62,768 nucleotides of DNA, taken from the NCBI GenBank assembly GCA_016929395.1, contig JAFGIX010000065.1, positions 1 to 62,768 of the forward strand, read 5' to 3'. The first letter of the stretch is position 1. Every line of letters starts with the position of its first letter. A program made the position numbers and the translations under genes. The notes under the pieces were generated by a model. It ran no database searches and had not been told where the DNA came from. It worked only from the letters and a program-made list of their open reading frames with translations. Shown piece after piece: positions 42,819 to 51,651 of the stretch. This stretch comes from Candidatus Zymogenus saltonus. Its GTDB lineage: Bacteria; Desulfobacterota; Zymogenia; Zymogenales; Zymogenaceae.

Positions 42819-44636
42819 CTACTTCCCCTCACTTGTCTTGCAGAGGGGCTCAGACTCCCTCTCCACCAGGACCTTCTCCACGGGGACTATCTTGTATTCA
42901 CCGTCGCCGCCCCTGACAAGGAGATAGACGATGTCGCCTCCCGACGCAATCCTCACGATCTCCCCCTCTTCCACCGGAGCAGGGATCTTTAAGGATGTCT
43001 TGTTGACCAAGTCGATTTTGAACAACTCCTTACTTGACGCAGCAAAGAGGGCGCCCCCCTCTCCGATCTTATAAATATCGACGATTTCCTCTGGAAACGG
43101 CTCCACGTCCGGACTGCATATCTCCCTGGGCATTCCCGCCCCGGCGTGAAGGAGGTAAAACCTCCCCCCGTCCACGTAGATAAATCCGGGGGGACTTATG
43201 AATTTAGAGTCTTTCTCGTAGAACGGGAAGGCGAACGCCCCGGTCGGATTTTCGAGCTTCCACTTCCTCTCGATCCCGTTTTTCCCCTTTATCGATGCCC
43301 AGTAAAGCCCACTGGAGAAAATGAAGTAGATGTTGCCGTCGAGGACGGTCATGGCGGCCGGGGATTCCGCTTCTACCTTGGGAAGCTCGATGGAGACCCC
43401 CTCGGACCACTTGCCGTTGGAGGGATTGTAGGTGGAAAAGGAAACCGTATCCTTCTTTTTCTCCCCCTCGGTAATGCCCATTACCCCCAGAACCTTATTT
43501 CCGGGGGGATTTTCGGTGTAGGTAAGGGCTAGGGGCTTTCCGATCTTCTCCGCGATGGGAATCTCGTTTATATACAGCTCCGCCTCGTTCTTGCCCTCCG
43601 CATTTGCCGGGTCGTAGGTTACAATGGAGGCCATATCAAGCACATGGAGCTTGCCGTCTCCGAAGACCATCCCTTTTGGATTGATGACATCGATCTTGAT
43701 AACGGGAGGCGGGCCCGTCTCCACTGGCTCTTCCGGCGGTGTGATTTTGGGCAATATCAAGATCGCGGCCGTAACAAGCGCAGCGGCAAAAAGCGTTGCA
43801 GCACCAGCAGCAACGGCCATCGATCTCTTTCCGATCCTCACCCTTACACCGGCCTTTCTCAGCCTCTTTCCGGCCACGCTATTTACCATGACGACCTGAA
43901 CGGTGATATTGTCGTGACCGCCCCGCTCCTTTGCGAGCTCAACCATCTGCCTTGCCGCCTCCTGCGGTGAGTGGGAGGAGACGTACGTCAAGAGCTCCCT
44001 GTCCTTTACCAGCCCGGAAAGCCCGTCACTCATAAGGAGAAAGATATCGCCGGGCATTATGTCTATCGGCCCGAAAATATCTACATCCACCTTCGGCTTC
44101 GAGCCCAGACTCCTCGTTATGACGTTGCTGTAGGGATGGTTCTCCGCCTGCTCGGGGGTGAGTCCCCCCGCCCTCACCTGCTCCATTACCCAGGAGTGAT
44201 CCTGCGAAATCTGGGCGATTGTGCCGTTTCTAACGAGATAGGTGCGCGAATCCCCCACGTTGGCGACGATGGCGCTCCTGCCGACAATGGAGAGGGCGCT
44301 CACTGTGGTTCCCATCCCCTCCTTGTCAGGATTTCTCCTCGCCTCGTCATATATCTCCCCGTTCGCCGCCTCGACAGACAGCTTTAGGGCCTGGGCGGGA
44401 TTCAAAGGGGCTCTCTCGGAAAAATATATCCTGCCGATGGTCTTCACGGCTATCTGGCTTGCCACCTCTCCCGCCGCGTGTCCCCCCATCCCGTCGCAGA
44501 CCACATAGAGCCTCCCCTTCGCGGCCAAGAGCATCTCGTTGTCCGGCTCGAAGGAGCCGTAGTAATCCTCATTGTGATCCCTCACAAGCCCGACATCCGT
44601 CAGGCTTGCGAAGGTGACGTCGCCCTTTGAACCCAT
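42819..44636 (-). CDS. PP2C-family protein phosphatase with membrane anchor and outer domain
   Basis: A 605-residue protein. The PP2C domain (about 8-252) keeps the metal motifs: DVGLVRDHNED (D20 region), CDGMGGH (47-53), SDGLSG (203-208) and GGHDN (239-243). A single membrane helix follows (about 273-296). The C-terminal 300 residues, outside the membrane, contain repeated strand-rich segments (LYVIDMAS-like, IYFIFSSGLYWASI, FYLLHAG, LFAASSKELFKID, VYLLVRGG), which suggests a beta-propeller sensor. It starts 9 bp after the vWA gene with AAGGAG, so both are co-translated. It probably reverses the kinase. Confidence 0.9.
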   Translation of the reverse strand: MGSKGDVTFASLTDVGLVRDHNEDYYGSFEPDNEMLLAAKGRLYVVCDGMGGHAAGEVASQIAVKTIGRIYFSERAPLNPAQALKLSVEAANGEIYDEARRNPDKEGMGTTVSALSIVGRSAIVANVGDSRTYLVRNGTIAQISQDHSWVMEQVRAGGLTPEQAENHPYSNVITRSLGSKPKVDVDIFGPIDIMPGDIFLLMSDGLSGLVKDRELLTYVSSHSPQEAARQMVELAKERGGHDNITVQVVMVNSVAGKRLRKAGVRVRIGKRSMAVAAGAATLFAAALVTAAILILPKITPPEEPVETGPPPVIKIDVINPKGMVFGDGKLHVLDMASIVTYDPANAEGKNEAELYINEIPIAEKIGKPLALTYTENPPGNKVLGVMGITEGEKKKDTVSFSTYNPSNGKWSEGVSIELPKVEAESPAAMTVLDGNIYFIFSSGLYWASIKGKNGIERKWKLENPTGAFAFPFYEKDSKFISPPGFIYVDGGRFYLLHAGAGMPREICSPDVEPFPEEIVDIYKIGEGGALFAASSKELFKIDLVNKTSLKIPAPVEEGEIVRIASGGDIVYLLVRGGDGEYKIVPVEKVLVERESEPLCKTSEGK

Positions 44637-44645
44637 TTTTGCTCC

Positions 44646-46148
44646 TTACCCCTTTGATTTGACGATCCTGATGATTGCTTCCGTATCTCCAAAGCCTATC
44701 TTGTCACTGTCCTTTATAACCCTCGTGGAGACCTTCTTCCCGTCTACGAAGGTGCCGTTCGTGGAGGCAAGGTCCGTCAGCCTGTACCTTCCGTCCTCGT
44801 TGTCGATCACCGCGTGCTCCCGGGAGATGGTGTCGTCGGAGAGAGATATGTCGTTTGCGCCGGTCCTGCCTATCTTGGTCCTCTCTTCCTTGAGGTTGAA
44901 GCTCTTTCCCTTGTCCGGGCCCTTCGTTATTTCGATCCAGGCGGTGAGAAATTCCTCCGCCTTCATAATCACGGTTTTGTCCGCGGGATAGGCGGCTCCC
45001 GTCCCCCTCATCGTCCGTCTCCCTTCCTCGACCCCGCCCGCGGCAAGACCCGTAACGGTCATCGAATCGTCCATCACATCCGAATCGGGCGGGTACTCCC
45101 CTGCCTCCGCACCTTCCCCCTTCGACTTTCTCTTCTGGCTGACTATCACGATAATCAGGATGATAATCAAGACAACCAGACCGGCTACGGCTATCCAAAA
45201 CCAAGTCCAGTTCCAGGCGGTGGTAGGAGGTGAAACCTTGGGCGATATAAACGTCCTGTCGTCCTTGAATATGGAGTCGCCGATGGAAACGGAAAGCCCC
45301 AGGGTATGCTGGAGGCCGTCGCCCGTAAGGGCGGTCGTGACGTAGGTGAGGATATACTGGTTCTTTAACTGCTCCGAGATCGCATCGTAAAGTGTGACCA
45401 GATCGGAAGATGTCGGCGCGAAGAGGGCCTCTCCCCCCGTCAGACGCGATACCCTCATTAAAGGCTTCCTGTCCACATTCGGCCCCAACCCGATCGTATA
45501 GACCGGTATGGAGGAGTCCTTGGCCCTTGTTATGCCGTCGTCGATCGTCAGGACGCTCCCCTCGTCCTTGCCGTCGGAGAGGATAATAATCACCTTCCTG
45601 AAGGGAAGTCCCGGCCTCGATCCTATCTCCAGGGCCTTGTAGATGGCATCGTAGAGGGCGGTCTTCGTTCCGGCGACGTCGAGCCCCTCGATGGCCCTTT
45701 TGAGAGACTCCTTGTCCGACGTAAACTCGGAGATTATATGCTCCTTGTCATTAAAATCGACCACGGCGGCCAGGTCGTTATCCCCCAACCCCTCCACGAA
45801 TTTCAGGGCCGCCTCCCGGGCGTGTTCCATCGCCTGACCTTTCATGCTGCCGCTCGTGTCGATGGCAAGGACAACGGCGATGGGCTCTCCGGAACGCAGC
45901 ATCGATTCAACTGTGAAATTCGTGGGCCCGGGAATCCCGTCTTCGGTAATCGTGAAGTTGCTTTCGAAAAGCCCCTTGACCGGCTTATTACTATCGTCCA
46001 CAACTGAGATGTAGGCTTTTATCTCCGGGAACTTCGATGTGTCGATCTGGTTTATCTTCACGCTGTACTCGGCCTTGACGGTCACGGCTGAAGTCAAAAA
46101 ACAAAAAAGAGATAAAAGAAAAAACGCGGTTTTTACTCGGTTTTTCAT
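44646..46148 (-). CDS. vWA-TM-FHA membrane protein
   Basis: A 500-residue protein. It has a signal peptide (1-26), then a short Ig-like region, a von Willebrand factor A domain (about 90-260) with an intact MIDAS (DTSGSMK near 97-103, and IILSDGKDEG), one membrane helix (about 315-337), a polar linker and a C-terminal FHA domain (about 404-500: KIGRTGAND, SREHA, STNGTF). The vWA part should face the periplasm and the FHA part the cytosol, so it could relay a ligand signal to phosphorylated partners. Thr-rich linker segments (RRTMRGTG, DKTVIM) are plausible kinase targets. ATG 46148 has GGGGGGAG. Confidence 0.92.
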   Translation of the reverse strand: MKNRVKTAFFLLSLFCFLTSAVTVKAEYSVKINQIDTSKFPEIKAYISVVDDSNKPVKGLFESNFTITEDGIPGPTNFTVESMLRSGEPIAVVLAIDTSGSMKGQAMEHAREAALKFVEGLGDNDLAAVVDFNDKEHIISEFTSDKESLKRAIEGLDVAGTKTALYDAIYKALEIGSRPGLPFRKVIIILSDGKDEGSVLTIDDGITRAKDSSIPVYTIGLGPNVDRKPLMRVSRLTGGEALFAPTSSDLVTLYDAISEQLKNQYILTYVTTALTGDGLQHTLGLSVSIGDSIFKDDRTFISPKVSPPTTAWNWTWFWIAVAGLVVLIIILIIVIVSQKRKSKGEGAEAGEYPPDSDVMDDSMTVTGLAAGGVEEGRRTMRGTGAAYPADKTVIMKAEEFLTAWIEITKGPDKGKSFNLKEERTKIGRTGANDISLSDDTISREHAVIDNEDGRYRLTDLASTNGTFVDGKKVSTRVIKDSDKIGFGDTEAIIRIVKSKG

Positions 46149-46452
46149 ATCTCCCCCCGTAAATAAGATTTTATACAGATATGTTATAAAGTAAAAGCAA
46201 ACGTCCATAACCGGACGCCCCTCAGCCCCTTCCCCTCCCCTTTACATATATAACTTCGATCCCTTGAAAGCCCTTGTATATCTGAACGGTTTAACCACAA
46301 AATGGGACGCAATCATGGTGAACTTAAACCATCACTCAGCCGAATAACCGCGATACAGACACTCCCCACTCCCGCAAATTCCCCTGCTCAAAGCGACCTG
46401 GGCCTTTAAGCCCCCAGCCCTCGGCAATTTAAGATAGGAATTCGTGATTACC
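46149..46452. other. Intergenic region upstream of the vWA-FHA gene
   Basis: The first 300 bp of a 466-bp gap. It contains a C-rich stretch on the plus strand (about 46216-46243) but no gene, clear promoter or terminator. Confidence 0.35.
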
Positions 46453-46614
46453 CGACCCCCCGTCCTTCTTATCCCTCCTCCGGCCTCGACCCCCCATATC
46501 GCGGAGACCGGCATCGAAACGCCTTCAACGAAATTCGGCCCTTCTCCGTCCTGCCTTCTTCGCCCTCCCTCCTCTTTCCCTCCCCCTCCCCCCCTAAAAA
46601 AAACGGCCTAATCC
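46453..46614 (-). repeat. G-rich stretch (sense strand) after the FHA gene at 46615
   Basis: On the minus strand, GGGGGGGAGGGGGAGGG and GGGGGGTCGGGTAATCACG-like blocks start a few bases after the stop codon. One block resembles the GGGGNTCGGGCAAT unit of the array at 24612. Confidence 0.55.
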
Positions 46615-47379
46615 CTACAGGCTCTTGAAGACGAATTTCATCTCGCCCAGGGTGATGTTGTCACCGTCCCTCAGCTGGGCCTTGCTTATCTTTTTATCGT
46701 TCAGGAACGTCCCGTTTCTGCTCGCCAGGTCGTAGAGGATATATTTTCCCCCCTCGTTTCTGATCTTGGCGTGGTGTCCCGACACCGTCTCGTGGTCGAT
46801 AATGACGTCACAGTCCGTTCCCCGTCCCACATCCGCCTCGTCCCCTCGGATATCGAAGCGCTCCCCCTTCCTGTCGCCGGAGGTGACGACCAGCCACCCG
46901 GTAACAGGCGCCCTGTCTCTCTCGGATATGAGGACAGTCCTATCGGGCGTGTTCGCCCTGCCGCCGCCCCCTCCCCTCATATCCATCGTCTCGCCGCCGG
47001 AGGGCACGCTGTGAGGGGCCGTCACAGTCTCCCTGACCGTTATCGCCGCCGGGCCCGGCTGGTAGCCGGCATCCGGCATCTGCGCCCTCACCCCGTATCC
47101 TCCAGCCATCTCCTTCGGGCGTGCCAGAAGGTAGATTAGCCATCCTATCGGGAAGAAGAATATCGAGAAGACCCAGAGCGCCCCGCCTCCCCTCGCCTTG
47201 CAGTCCTTGAAAGACCATATAACCGCCCAGACAAAAAGGGCGAACATAATCAGACCGATCAAGGCGATCACTATAAAAAGTATAATGTTGAGTATCGCCC
47301 CCGGATTCCCCTGTCCCATCAGGAAGGGCAAGGAGAACAGGAAGATCAGAAAAGTTAATAGCCTCTCTTTTTTTATCAT
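46615..47379 (-). CDS. Membrane protein with C-terminal FHA domain
   Basis: A 254-residue protein. Hydrophobic segments lie at about 5-22 (signal or helix), 29-55 and 67-86; the last two resemble a PLDc_N-type membrane hairpin (FVWAVIWSFKDCKARGGGALWVFSIFFFPIGWLIYLL). A Pro/Gly-rich linker (about 95-160) contains Thr sites (PDRTVLI). The FHA domain (about 165-252) has VGRGTDCD, SGHHA (the usual Arg after Ser is Gly) and SRNGTF. GGGGGAA precedes the ATG. It has its own candidate promoter (47475-47503). Confidence 0.88.
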   Translation of the reverse strand: MIKKERLLTFLIFLFSLPFLMGQGNPGAILNIILFIVIALIGLIMFALFVWAVIWSFKDCKARGGGALWVFSIFFFPIGWLIYLLARPKEMAGGYGVRAQMPDAGYQPGPAAITVRETVTAPHSVPSGGETMDMRGGGGGRANTPDRTVLISERDRAPVTGWLVVTSGDRKGERFDIRGDEADVGRGTDCDVIIDHETVSGHHAKIRNEGGKYILYDLASRNGTFLNDKKISKAQLRDGDNITLGEMKFVFKSL

Positions 47380-47474
47380 TTTTTATTCCCCCAAATTTTA
47401 CTAATACTTCTTCTTTCTTTCAAACCCGTACATTCAATCCCTTTAGAACCTCTTACAATATCAGCATTTACTGT

Positions 47475-47503
47475 TTTTAACACAAATTTTGTAACTTTGT
47501 CAA
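47475..47503 (-). promoter_or_regulatory. Candidate promoter of the FHA gene at 46615-47379
   Basis: Minus strand TTGACA (47503-47498), a 17-bp spacer and TTAAAA (47480-47475). The spacer contains a small ACAAA/TTTGT palindrome. Confidence 0.5.
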
Positions 47504-47617
47504 ATATTGTCTTTTGAATAAAGAGCGTGAAAACAGAGCGATATTCGACCTTATATATCCCATATCTCCATATCGTCTTTCGTGGGCCGCCGCCTGCAAA
47601 TACAGGCTCATTATAGA

Positions 47618-48265
47618 TTATAGAATCGCAATCAAAAGACCAATGACAAAAACTATAGCAGAAAGCACGGCCATCACTATCTGCCAGATCAACAACGCCA
47701 GTAGACACCCCTTTCCGTCCGGCGGATTCCCGTATGCCCTCTCAAATTTTTTTGCCTCGAAGTAGAATACGAGGTTGAGAATCAATCCAACCGGCCAGGT
47801 AATTACAAGTATGTAGAGTCCAAGAACTAAAAAGCTCATACCGAGATAGCTCTTGTAGGGCGGCGGTGCCGAAACATTGACGTTAACCGGCTGTATAACG
47901 GCCGGACCGGCCGGCTGTGGATGGGGAGCGGACGCCCCCGGGTAAGGAGCGGGCGCCCGGCCCGTCGATATGGGAACGTCGCTGTAATACTTGATCTTCG
48001 TCCCCGATATCTCGACCGTGTCCCCAACCTTCAGGCTCACATCTTTGTTTATGAAAAGCGCGCCGTTCACGTAGCTCCCGTTCTTGCTCCTGTCGCTGAA
48101 CGTGAGGCCCCTGCTTCCCGACCTGAAAAAGCCGTGATCCCTGGAGGCGTTGTCCCCGCCAATCACGATGTCGTTGTGGCTTCCCCTGCCCACCGTAATC
48201 GTAGATTTCTCAGACTCAAATCTCCTCGATGCGCCCCTTTCATCCTTGATTACAAAAACCTTCAT
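47618..48265 (-). CDS. FHA-domain protein with two C-terminal membrane helices
   Basis: A 215-residue protein with the reverse order of its neighbour. The FHA domain comes first (about 1-95: VGRGSHND, SRDHG, KNGSYVNG), then a Pro/Ala-rich linker (100-135), then two hydrophobic segments (about 141-170 and 187-215). The phosphothreonine-binding Arg, Ser, His and Asn positions are kept. It is the first gene of the phospho-signalling cluster and follows a near-consensus promoter (48331-48359). Confidence 0.88.
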   Translation of the reverse strand: MKVFVIKDERGASRRFESEKSTITVGRGSHNDIVIGGDNASRDHGFFRSGSRGLTFSDRSKNGSYVNGALFINKDVSLKVGDTVEISGTKIKYYSDVPISTGRAPAPYPGASAPHPQPAGPAVIQPVNVNVSAPPPYKSYLGMSFLVLGLYILVITWPVGLILNLVFYFEAKKFERAYGNPPDGKGCLLALLIWQIVMAVLSAIVFVIGLLIAIL

Positions 48266-48330
48266 AATTTCACCTAAAAAATGAGGTGGAATATAAAAAT
48301 GTTTGCCGCTTGTTCTTATTTATGCGTATT

Positions 48331-48359
48331 AGATTACATAAATGTAACATGATTGTCAA
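48331..48359 (-). promoter_or_regulatory. Promoter of the FHA/kinase cluster with an operator-like palindrome
   Basis: Minus strand TTGACA (48359-48354), a 17-bp spacer and TAATCT (48336-48331). TTACAT (48334-48339) and ATGTAA (48342-48347) form an inverted repeat that overlaps the -10 box and spacer, a position suited to a repressor. Confidence 0.65.
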
Positions 48360-48628
48360 TTTTATATTTTCCTCAATAATCGGCCGCAGAAAAGAGATTG
48401 GACCTGTCTTTTCACACAAAACCCTACGGCGTTTAAACCTCCGTGAAATGCGAGTGTATCTTTTTTGTTCATTGTATTTGACATCCGTTCAATTTGTCAT
48501 TATGATACTGAAAAGCGCCGGGGGATTAAACGGGAGAGACCGGCCTTTGTCAACAACTCAGTATCGATCGAGGTCTAAAAAAAGGTCGTTACACTAATAT
48601 ATAATAAAGGTATTTGTGGGAAGTTGGA
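48360..48628. other. Divergent intergenic region
   Basis: AT-rich DNA between the FHA cluster promoter and the zinc-ribbon gene. A TATAAT lies at 48600-48605 ahead of the zinc-ribbon gene, without a convincing -35 box. Nothing else was recognised. Confidence 0.4.
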
Positions 48629-49141
48629 ATGGGGTATTTTTTTGCATTTCTCGGGGTTATCGCCTTTGCCGCATCACTCTACTTCTGGGGGCAGATCTAC
48701 TTTTACATCCTGGCCATAGGCGGTTTTCTATCCTTCATATACGGCATTAAGACCATACAGGTGGCCAGAAAGGAGGGAATCAAAAAGAGTGCTTCCAGCA
48801 AGGTGGACAGGCTGGCAAGGGATAAAAGGATTCCCACAAAGATCTGTCCTACTTGCGCAAAGGAGATCGAGGCGAGCTCCAAGGTGTGCCCCTTTTGCAA
48901 CCACCATTACCAGATAATCTATTCGCTGACCGTTTTTGCACCCATGGACAGAAAGCAGAGGGAGTCCCTCGTCAAGACCCTCTCGGCGAAGACCGGCAAG
49001 TCCGCATCGGCGATCAGCCTGGAGCTTGACAGAGGGATGGTCTTCAAGTTCACAAAAAGGGAGCTTTACCTCAAGAACAAGCAGATATTCGAGAATATCG
49101 GCTGCCGGGTAAAAGTGGCGGAGATCCTCTCGAATCGATAG
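48629..49141 (+). CDS. Membrane-anchored zinc-ribbon protein
   Basis: A 170-residue protein of unknown function. Two hydrophobic segments (about 2-18 and 22-40) are followed by a basic linker and a zinc ribbon, CPTCAKEIEASSKVCPFC (two CxxC pairs). The C-terminal 90 residues carry a compact alpha/beta region with KLSAKTGKSASAISLELDRG-like content. The frame opens at a TTG (48614), but the ATG at 48629 has GGAAG at a better distance. It diverges from the FHA cluster. Confidence 0.65.
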   Translation: MGYFFAFLGVIAFAASLYFWGQIYFYILAIGGFLSFIYGIKTIQVARKEGIKKSASSKVDRLARDKRIPTKICPTCAKEIEASSKVCPFCNHHYQIIYSLTVFAPMDRKQRESLVKTLSAKTGKSASAISLELDRGMVFKFTKRELYLKNKQIFENIGCRVKVAEILSNR

Positions 49142-49454
49142 GCGCTCGGGCCTTCAATGATGCGTTTTCGTCCAAGGTTTCGAGCTAATATTAAAACAGC
49201 CGGGCAATTCGTTCGGCCTTCAAAGAATCTCATTTAGGGAATTCGCCTCCCTCTCACAACCACAGTAAAGACTTACCATTTATTCGGGAAACGACGGGCA
49301 AAATCTCTTTAAGTCCTTGATATTATTAATATTTTTTACTGCTTAAAAAATAGGCTGTTTCCGAAAGCGTATCAATTTCAAGGACTTTTGTGCCATGCTA
49401 ATCGACTTATCCACGATCTTTCCACAACCGTCCCCAAACTCGATTCGGAATCAA
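49142..49454. other. Intergenic region before repeat array B
   Basis: About 310 bp of AT-rich DNA after the zinc-ribbon gene. No gene, promoter or clear terminator was seen. Confidence 0.35.
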
Positions 49455-49764
49455 GATTGTCATTTCCGACCCGCTTGGGAATTTATTTAGTCATTCCCAG
49501 CTTGATTGGGAACTTATTCTGTTATTCCCAACTTGATTGGGAATCTATTTTGTCATTCCCAGCTTGACTGTGAATCCAGAAAAATATCATTATGGATTCC
49601 CGTTTTCCAAGGGAATGACATCTATTTATTTTGTCATTCCCAACTCGATTGGGAATCCAGAAAAAATATTAAGCCCCTATATACGCGGGGACAGGCTGGA
49701 TTCCCGTTTTCACGGGAATGACAGTATGTTTCCAAATTCCCGCTTCCCAAGGGAGTGACATCTA
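49455..49764. repeat. Array B of dispersed palindromic repeats
   Basis: Four palindromic units start at 49460, 49491, 49522 and 49553, an exact 31-bp register (array A uses 33 bp). A compound copy follows at about 49633-49723: GGGAATCCAG, an inner CCCC...GGGG hairpin and CTGGATTCCCG...CGGGAATGACA. The array ends at the stop codon of the acyl-CoA synthetase at 49765. Confidence 0.85.
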
Positions 49765-51297
49765 TTACTTCGAGTACTTCTCCACCAGGACGAATTTTGT
49801 GACCTTTCCTGTGGGCGTCCTCGGGATGGAGTCGGCAAAGATCACCCTCTTGGGCGCCTTGAAGTGGGCCGTCTTGCCCCTGACATACTCGATAATCTCG
49901 TCCTCTGTTACCTCGATATCGGGATTCTTCAAAACCACCGCCGTGACGAGCTCCCCCCACTTTTCGTCGGGGAGGCCTATGACGGCGCAGTCCATTATCG
50001 CGTCGTGGCTCATGAGTATGTCTTCCACCTCAACGGCGAACACGTTCTGCCCCCCGGAGATGATCATGTCCTTCTTTCTGCCGGAGAGATATAGAAATCC
50101 CTCTTCATCGAACCTTCCTAAGTCCCCTGTGTAAAACCACCCGTCCTTGAACATCTCCTTGGACTTCTCCTCGTTTTTGAAGTAGCCGGTGGTCACCGCG
50201 GCGCCCCTCCCTATGATCTCCCCCACCTCCCCCACCGGGACGTCCTTCCCCTTTGTGTCCACGACCCTCACGTCCGACCCGAGATGGGGAAGGCCCACCG
50301 AATCGGGCTTCCTCTCCTTATCATTAGGCTTGATCTGCGTCAGGATGCCGCTCTCCTGGAGTCCGTAATACTCGTAGATGTTGGGGCATATCTTCTCCTT
50401 GACCTTCTCCTGAAGGCTCCTTGGAAACGGGGCGGCGGCAAAGACAAGACCCCTCAAAGACGAGTAATCGTAATTATCAAAGTCGGGAAAACTCATGACG
50501 ATATTCGCTATGGTGGGAACCCAGTTCGAGATCGTCACCTTCTCATCCCCGATGAGCTTCAGCAAATTTCCCTGTCCGAACTGGTGTATGACGTTTCTGG
50601 CGCCGACCATAAACGCCATCGCGCACCAGGCGAATCCCACCCGCCCGAAGATCGGAAAGACGGTGAGGATCACGTCGTTTTCGCAAAGATCATGGGCCAT
50701 CGCCATAAAAGGCCCCGCCGCCACATTGTTGTACTGCGTCAGGAGGTACGCCTTCGGAAGCCCCGTAGTCCCGGAGGTCAGGTTCATGTACTGGATGTCC
50801 TCCTCGAAGACCTCGACATCCGGCTCCTCCACGGACGACTCTTTTACCAGCCCGTCGTATGACTCGGCAAAGCCCGGGACTTCGTCACCCACACCGATGT
50901 AGCGCTTGATGTCCTTGAGGTCCCCCCTCATCCCGTCAACTACCTCGGTAAAACCGGGGTCGAATATGAGGTTTTCCGCGTCGCAAAAGGTCATAAGCTC
51001 AACCATCTCGTTCGGGGCGAGGCGGTAGTTCAGGGGAATCCCCATGACCCCGATCTTCGCCAGGGCGAAGTAGGTCTCCACAATCTCTGCCCTGTTGTAC
51101 AGTAAGAATGCGCAGACGTCCCCCTTCTTCAGTCCCAGAGACAGGAGGCCGTTTGCCAGGGCGTTGGTCCTCTCGTTCATCTCGTGAAAGGTAAACCTTC
51201 TTCCTGTCATGGAGCAGAAGATCGCCTCCTTCCCGGCGTAGCGCGCCGCCGCAACCTTGATTATGTTTCCCACCTGAAGAGTTCCTGTGGCTTTCAT
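49765..51297 (-). CDS. AMP-forming acyl-CoA synthetase
   Basis: A 510-residue member of the class I adenylate-forming family. YMNLTSGTTGLPKAYLL (near 170-186) is the P-loop, EYYGLQESG (near 320) the A5 motif, GWFYTGDLGRFDEEGFLYLSGRKKDMIISGGQNVFAVEVE the hinge region and IPRTPTGKVTKFVL carries the catalytic Lys near the C-terminus. The size suits medium- or short-chain or aromatic acids; the substrate is unknown. Repeat arrays of the same family flank it on both sides in the same orientation. AAGGAG precedes the ATG. Confidence 0.9.
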   Translation of the reverse strand: MKATGTLQVGNIIKVAAARYAGKEAIFCSMTGRRFTFHEMNERTNALANGLLSLGLKKGDVCAFLLYNRAEIVETYFALAKIGVMGIPLNYRLAPNEMVELMTFCDAENLIFDPGFTEVVDGMRGDLKDIKRYIGVGDEVPGFAESYDGLVKESSVEEPDVEVFEEDIQYMNLTSGTTGLPKAYLLTQYNNVAAGPFMAMAHDLCENDVILTVFPIFGRVGFAWCAMAFMVGARNVIHQFGQGNLLKLIGDEKVTISNWVPTIANIVMSFPDFDNYDYSSLRGLVFAAAPFPRSLQEKVKEKICPNIYEYYGLQESGILTQIKPNDKERKPDSVGLPHLGSDVRVVDTKGKDVPVGEVGEIIGRGAAVTTGYFKNEEKSKEMFKDGWFYTGDLGRFDEEGFLYLSGRKKDMIISGGQNVFAVEVEDILMSHDAIMDCAVIGLPDEKWGELVTAVVLKNPDIEVTEDEIIEYVRGKTAHFKAPKRVIFADSIPRTPTGKVTKFVLVEKYSK

Positions 51298-51344
51298 GGT
51301 ATTACTCCTTTGATAATAGACAAAAAAAGAATTATAAAATAGCT

Positions 51345-51597
51345 TCCTTTTTGAAAAATATCAATCCCCACATACGCGGGGACAAGCCTGGATTCCCGCT
51401 TACGCAGGAATGACAGTATATTTATTAATCCCTCTCTTCCGAGGGGAATGACATGTATTTATTCTGTTATTCCCAACTCTAATGGGAATTTATTCTGTCA
51501 TTCCCAACTTGATTGGGAATCCAGAAAAAATACTAATCCCCCACATACGTGGGGACAGGCTGGATTCCCGCTTCTCACGGGAATGACATCTATATCT
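51345..51597. repeat. Array C of dispersed palindromic repeats
   Basis: A truncated compound copy (about 51350-51417) lacks its left arm. Then two simple units start at 51467 and 51498 (31-bp register), the second leading into a complete compound copy to about 51590. It lies between the acyl-CoA synthetase start and the rtcB end. Confidence 0.85.
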
Positions 51598-51651
51598 GCA
51601 TTATCCCCGCCCCACAAGACAACACTACCAAGCAGAAAACAGAGTGCCCAC

